Of a stretch of 64,000 nt of DNA, positions 59,543 to 64,000 are shown piece by piece. The DNA lies in the NCBI GenBank assembly GCA_027596075.1, contig JADGJC010000220.1:1-64000 (forward strand). The letters run 5' to 3'. This DNA comes from Rhizophlyctis rosea. Lineage: Eukaryota; Chytridiomycota; Chytridiomycetes; Rhizophlyctidales; Rhizophlyctidaceae. Both the position numbers and the translations under genes were made by a program. Under the pieces are notes generated by a model. The model saw only the letters and a list, made by a program, of their open reading frames with translations, was not told where the DNA came from and ran no database searches. Within the stretch, counting starts at the first letter, position 1; each line of letters opens with the position of its first letter.

Positions 59543-61137
59543 CTCGGAAGGGATATCTTTTATGGTGCTGACGCGTCAACACGACCTGCGAGGGAAGACG
59601 ATGTCGTGTGTGGGAAGTGGCAGCAGCAATGAGCGACCAAGCTTGGGTATTTGGCGGGTGCACCCCGCAGCAAGCAGCCGAGTATGTTGTTCGGGGTAAG
59701 ACACTTATAGTGCCGAGATAGTGCCTCCTCTACGGGGGAATGTCGCACATAGGTCTGCGGATGGAGTGAGAGAGCCAGAGAGAGAGAGAGAGGGTCACGA
59801 TTCGTGTCTGACTGCATGCACACGCACAGCCTGATGAGCAGCCTGTTCTGTGTGTGAGGAATTTGCTGTGCCACATGACGCAAAGGCAAGCGACCCCCGA
59901 CTGGACCCCCGACTGGACCCCCGATTGGACCCCCGATTGGACTCCCGACTGGACTCCCGAGAGAGTAAGTTATAGGTTACTTTGCATAACCCAGAGACTC
60001 CCGAGAGACTCCCGAGAGGCTCCCGAGAGACTCCCGAGAGGCTCCCGAGAGGCCCCCTAGAGGGCAGCACGCGCAACTCACCCCGCGGTCCGCAACTAGT
60101 CCTCTTTGACTTGTCCCTTCCTGCTGAAACTCGTTTGTAATATGGGGTCTGTCGGTCCAGTTTGGTTCAACCCTCTTGCATACCTGCGTATACAGTAGAC
60201 TGTTTGACGCTACTCCGCACGTTACTGCACTGGCCGTGACTGAGGCTCCATACGACTGTAGTGCTGTGTGCTAGTGCGCAATAACACCCGGCGGCAACTT
60301 GCAACCCAATAAGTAGCCTGAGGAACTTCGGAACTGCTGCACCATCGTGACCGAAGAGGCCGCCGAGGTTCCAACTCCTGATGCACCACCTCATAAGACC
60401 ATAGAGCACACTGTCGCGGCTCCCAACTACCCAGCCGCACCTTCTTGAACTACTCTTCACTCGCCGCACTCTGCCACAAAAAGGATGTTGAATGATGTCC
60501 GCTCCCGATCTAGAAAACCAGCCTCTGATAAACTCGGCAGCTACAAGGCAACAGCACCACTTTTGTAATGCGTCGTTCCAAATAGTTTGTTGTGGGGAAG
60601 AGGTGCCAAGCGTGAGAGCAACACTTCCCATATGCAAAATCTAATACTGTCTCCATAACTACCTACCTACATCTCCCCTCAGTTGCAAAATGGTCACGTT
60701 TCTGGTCTCGCGGCAGATTCTGCATCATACCTTTCATCATATCCGTAACTTGGTTGTCCATCGTCACAATATACGTCTCCGTCGCAGATAACAAACGTCC
60801 AGGTCCGTGCGGTGTGAAGACTCTTTGTCTGCGGTGAAATGATTGCAGCTTTGGGCGGTATGAAAGTGACAGTGGGCGGTAGCATCAGGATTACGGATGT
60901 TGGAAGTCTACGGCGTACATGACAGTGTGAGCGGAGCTCTCGCAACTATCGAGGAGTGCGACGTGGGACACAGTGGAAAATGTGACATAAAGGGTAGTGA
61001 CAAAGAGCGATGAAATATCCGCACCGGAAACGATGGCAGACGTCCCGGCGGAAGGGGAGTCAGGGATGATGACAGACGTCCCGGCGCTCAAGGACGCAAA
61101 CCTCCAGTCCTGACACTTGCTGTATCCTTCATCGCAG
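59543..61137. other. Intergenic with minisatellites; 5' end of M28 gene unresolved
   Basis: Holds the promoter of the FUSC gene and, near its right end, probably the first exon(s) of the aminopeptidase. A GA microsatellite lies at about 59770-59793. No other gene is supported. Confidence 0.4.
59891..60056. repeat. Two adjacent minisatellites (12-bp and 11-bp units)
   Basis: At 59891-59962 about five copies of a 12-bp unit (CGACTGGACCCC and variants). At 59994-60056 about five copies of an 11-bp unit (ACTCCCGAGAG / GCTCCCGAGAG). On the plus strand the 12-bp array would encode repeated Pro-Asp-Trp-Thr, but no gene context supports translation. Confidence 0.88.
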
Positions 61138-62875
61138 AAAAACCAAAATCCCTTGTTGACTACATCCGCACCGACGCCATCCTCGAACACCTCAGACACT
61201 TTGAATCCATCGCAAAAGCAAACGGCGGCAACCGGGCCGTGGGTCCTGGACATGCAGCAACAGCAGAATACGTCATATCCAAACTCAAGAAGCATACCAC
61301 GTGTGAACCCTACATCCGAAAATTCAAGGCTCCAATCTGGTCGGAGCTATCTCCTCTTGCTGTTAACGTTACGCATCCTTGGACAGATACTCTCATACCG
61401 GGCATTGACGGTTCGTTCCATGTTTAGTGTTTACGATTCAGGCTATCGGATCATTTACAGGGCCTAATCATCTCGTTTTTATTACAGTCCGCGTCATGCG
61501 TTACGGGGGCCGCTCAGCGAATATCCCTTCCACACCTCTTCAGCACATATATCAGGACGTCTGCAACCCGGATACATATCAAGGTTTCCCTACTGGAAAA
61601 ATCGCACTCATTCTTCGTAATGCTACATGTGAGCCATACATTATTGCTCAGCAAGCGCAAGACGCCGGAGCGAGTGCGGTGGTACTGTACAATCCCCCCG
61701 ACGTACGGTACCTATCTAATGCGCGAGTGCGGATTGTTGAGTGGAAGGAAGGGGTGAGTTTGAGCATGCTTGATTGATATCGGTCTGTATGGCTACATAT
61801 GGTCTGGTCTCCGCATGCATCCATTCATTGATTCTGTTGTACTTGGCGTGACAGGACCCGCTGATTGATATACCGGTCCTGTCCATGACGCATTCCGTCG
61901 GCGTTGCACTAGCTTCTGCGAAGGAGTCGTCGCTTTCGATTGCGACAAATACGAGTTTGGAGGTTTTGGAGACTTTCAATGTTATTTGTGATACGAAGAA
62001 GGGGGATCATGATAATGTTATTGTTGTTGGTGCGCATCTGGGTAGGTGTCGAGTCAGACGTTGGATCGCTATCTTAAATGAAAACTCTAACACGGACAAT
62101 TCCCACAGACGGCGTCCCCGCCGGTCCCGGCATAGTAGACAACGGCTCAGGCTCGGCGACACTTCTCGAGATCGCCTTGCAACTTTACAAATCTCGTCTG
62201 ACGCGTAAAATCAAAAATAGGATACGATTTGCTTGGTGGGGCGCGGAGGAAGTTGGACTGCTTGGATCGAGGCATTATGTGAGGGAGTTGCAGTCAAGCA
62301 AGAAGGGACGGAAGGAGTTGGGGAAGATTGTGGCGAACTTGAATTATGATATGGTTGCGAGTCCTAATGGGAGGGTTGGGGTGAGTTTCGTGGTTCGGGT
62401 GGTGGAGGGTTGTAAGGCAATGCAGTGATGTCCAGACGACACTAATGTACGCTGTTGTACACCCCATTAGATCCACGATGGCGCCACAGCCCCTCCACCC
62501 ATCCGCAACGCCTCACTCCACCTAACCCACCTCCTCTCCCAATACCACAACGCAACGTTCCCGAAACAACACCACGCCTTGTCGCCCATGTACGCCGGCT
62601 CCGACTTTCTCCCTTTCCTCCTTGCTGGCATCCCTTCCGGCGGGTTGGACTCTGGTGCGGGAGGTATCAAGACCGCGGAAGAGAGGCATTTGTTTGGTGG
62701 TGTGGCGGGTGTGCCTTTTGACGGGTGTTATCATCAGGCGTGCGATACGGTTGAGAATGTTAGTGTGGAGTTGCTGAGAGTGATGAGTAAGGTTGCGGCG
62801 TTTGGTGTTGAGAGGGTTGCGGGGATGGAAGGGGTTCGGGAGTGGTTGGGGAGGGGCGGTGGGGAGGGAGTTTGA
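61138..62875 (+). CDS. M28 family aminopeptidase with PA domain (5' end incomplete)
   Basis: Exons 61138-61410, 61488-61753, 61855-62041, 62109-62380 and 62471-62875 join in phase; the first coding exon with start and signal peptide was not found. The protein resembles aminopeptidase Y and secreted Leu aminopeptidases. The N-terminal part has HLRHFESIAKANGGNRAVG and AEYVISKL. The PA domain (about residues 85-210) has GKIALILRNATCEPYII and AGASAVVLYNPP. The peptidase domain keeps all zinc ligands and the catalytic Glu: VVGAHLDGVPAGPGIVDNGSG (His, Asp across an intron), WWGAEEVGLLGS (Glu-Glu), LNYDMVASPN (Asp) and FDGCYHQACDTV (His). It likely acts in the vacuole or outside the cell, removing N-terminal residues. 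Confidence 0.9.
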
Positions 62876-62919
62876 TGAGCAGCGTGTAATACGAACTGGT
62901 CATTGGAAAATGAAGATGG

Positions 62920-63146
62920 TTTGAGTGACTGTAAAATGGTCGTTCCAGCCCAGTTGGGAGTGCACACTACGTTCAAAAGTCCTGAGGTTAGGTATAAAAT
63001 GGGAAATCAGAACACTGCCTGCGCTCCTATACCCCTTGCGGGGAGTGGATTTGGAAATTTTGACTTGTGGATGTGCGACTGGGGTGGTATGGAAGTAGTG
63101 ACTCTAAGGTGGCCATTCCAGCACAGTTAGGAGGGCACACCACGTT
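62920..63146. repeat. Pair of imperfect direct repeats, 173 bp apart
   Basis: TGGTCGTTCCAGCCCAGTTG (62937) and TGGCCATTCCAGCACAGTTA (63110) begin 37-bp blocks with six mismatches. Similarity continues about 17 bp upstream (GAGTGACTGTAAAA / TAGTGACTCTAAGG). They may be relics of a tandem duplication or of a mobile element edge. Confidence 0.75.
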
Positions 63147-63344
63147 TTAAGCACAGACAAGCCGGGAAAATTAAGGTCGCCTCGCCCGTTTCCTCAAAGG
63201 ACCATTCCAAGTAAACAAACAGGAAAATAGTGACGTAATACTGAAGTCATTGCTGAACTTGACAAAATAAAATTACAGGTCCCCAATACCACCTCTATAG
63301 AGTCCCCCACTAGCTTTTACGATGTCTATAACATGTCTGTGTGT

Positions 63345-63581
63345 CTAATAACCCCTGTACCAACCAGGACGTTTGTGAATGAGGTTGGCCCTGCGTGGAA
63401 TACTCTCCACCACCTTCCTACATAATTCTGGCGAGAAATTCTCCCATTCCCTCCTGTCAGCTGGTTTCAGTTTGGTGAGGTTGCGGGGAAGCGGGTGATA
63501 AGGACGGATGCAGCGTTTGAAAATGGACCAGAGGTGCTCAATGGGGTACATATCGGGCCTATTTCCTGGATGAGGCTGCAT
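63345..63581 (-). mobile_element. Tc1/mariner transposase, C-terminal fragment
   Basis: A 78-residue frame with the end of a DDE transposase: HPGNRPDMYPIEHLWSIFKR (the third catalytic acidic residue lies in PIEHLW), then a basic loop, EWENFSPELCRKVVESIPRR and ANLIHKRPGWYRGY before the stop. The order matches the C-terminus of Tc1/mariner transposases (NPIExxWxxxK ... MPRRxxxVIxxxG). The first two catalytic Asp residues and the DNA-binding domain are absent upstream (63582-64000), so it is a truncated, inactive relic. Confidence 0.88.
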
Positions 63582-63623
63582 TGAAATGCGGTGGGTGTCT
63601 TCTCACCAGTCATAGTACCGTTC

Positions 63624-63741
63624 CTCCCTGCCAGCGGAGTAACACGAAACTATGCAGCTGCAATAGCACACTAGGAAGACACCAGGCGTATATATGAGCT
63701 AACGTAGATAGAGCCACTTGTGCTACTCCGCTGACAGGGAG
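63624..63741. repeat. Inverted repeat, 21-bp arms
   Basis: CTCCCTGCCAGCGGAGTAACA at 63624-63644 (first 20 shown pair) is complementary to TGCTACTCCGCTGACAGGGA(G) at 63721-63741 at 19 of 21 positions, with a 76-bp loop. It could be a small MITE or a transcribed hairpin, just beyond the Tc1 fragment. Confidence 0.8.
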
Positions 63742-63972
63742 AAGACGGAATGTGTGACGGATTCTTCACTTTGCTACATCGAAAACTTCTGCCAGGAGCA
63801 AATGTCACCCATGGGAGACATACCGTCACGTAGCCACCCTCAAGCGCGATGATTCATAATTGTTCTGGCCGAGCTATGAGCTCTGGCGCAACGCCACTTA
63901 ACAAAGAAGTAGCCAGACGGAAACGGGCGCCCTCCAAACAATTAGGAATCGTTAGGGTGCGACCCCCTTCAG

Positions 63973-64000
63973 TGTAACCCTAAGTCTAACCCTATGGTGT
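63973..64000. repeat. Degenerate telomere-like hexamers
   Basis: The window ends with TAACCC-TAAGTC-TAACCC-TATGGTGT, i.e. two exact and one degenerate copy of the CCCTAA-type repeat used by most fungi. It is too short to call a telomere. Confidence 0.35.

Noticed and set aside
60891..61295. Minus-strand frame of 134 residues with Cys-rich start
   Set aside because: Antisense to the first recognised exon of the M28 aminopeptidase; no family motif.

Overview
The window is about 64 kb of nuclear DNA from a fungus. Genes are split by many short introns (mostly 45-100 bp, GT...AG, with CTAAC/CTGAC-like branch points). The core genes are fungal or opisthokont: eIF2-beta, CCT6, uS8, Nup62/Nsp1, a cyclin. 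The accessory genes point to a zoosporic (chytrid-like) fungus: a class C GPCR, WW-type ankyrin-like repeats, a free-standing homologue of the N-terminal domain of the cilium-associated protein MDH1B, and a kinesin-light-chain-like TPR family. The chytrid assignment is inferred from gene content; no marker here names the species.

Layout. 0.8-4.3 kb: a membrane-anchored galactose-binding-like protein (+) and eIF2-beta (-). 5.2-7.1 kb: a decayed TPR gene. 7.3-12 kb: a vWA protein with an FG-repeat tail (-) and an uncharacterised membrane protein (-). 12.7-16.5 kb: a CaiB-type CoA-transferase (+) converging on a Baeyer-Villiger/flavin monooxygenase (-). 16.5-19.1 kb: gene-poor, with short repeats and a weak Pol III-like signal. 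19.1-24.1 kb: CCT6 (-), divergent from a small coiled-coil protein (+), which converges on a RanBP2-zinc-finger/SP-RING protein (-). 25-29 kb: a WW ankyrin-like repeat protein, ribosomal protein uS8 and the MDH1B N-terminal-domain protein (all +). 29.2-35.3 kb: Nup62/Nsp1 and a cyclin E/A-like protein (-). 35.6-36.9 kb: a probable decayed membrane-protein gene. 38.2-41.7 kb: a DUF2236/mpaB-like protein and a 7-TM protein (+).

41.9-54.4 kb is the most unusual region. Three surface-protein genes lie head to tail on the minus strand: a single-pass protein with a mucin-like stalk; a class C GPCR with a large ectodomain I cannot place; and a multi-pass protein whose ectodomain is a 5'-nucleotidase fold that has lost every recognisable metal-binding motif, followed by a Cys-rich stalk. 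The last reads like a pseudoenzyme turned sensor. 55-59.5 kb: a tetraspanin-like protein and a FUSC/Bre4-like transporter (-). 61-62.9 kb: an M28 aminopeptidase (+). The right end has minisatellites, a Tc1/mariner transposase fragment, an inverted repeat and a few telomere-like hexamers, as expected of a repeat-rich or subtelomeric flank.

Exon boundaries were read by eye from splice consensus, reading phase and family similarity. Where lengths were checked, phases closed to a whole number of codons. No RNA evidence or database search was available.
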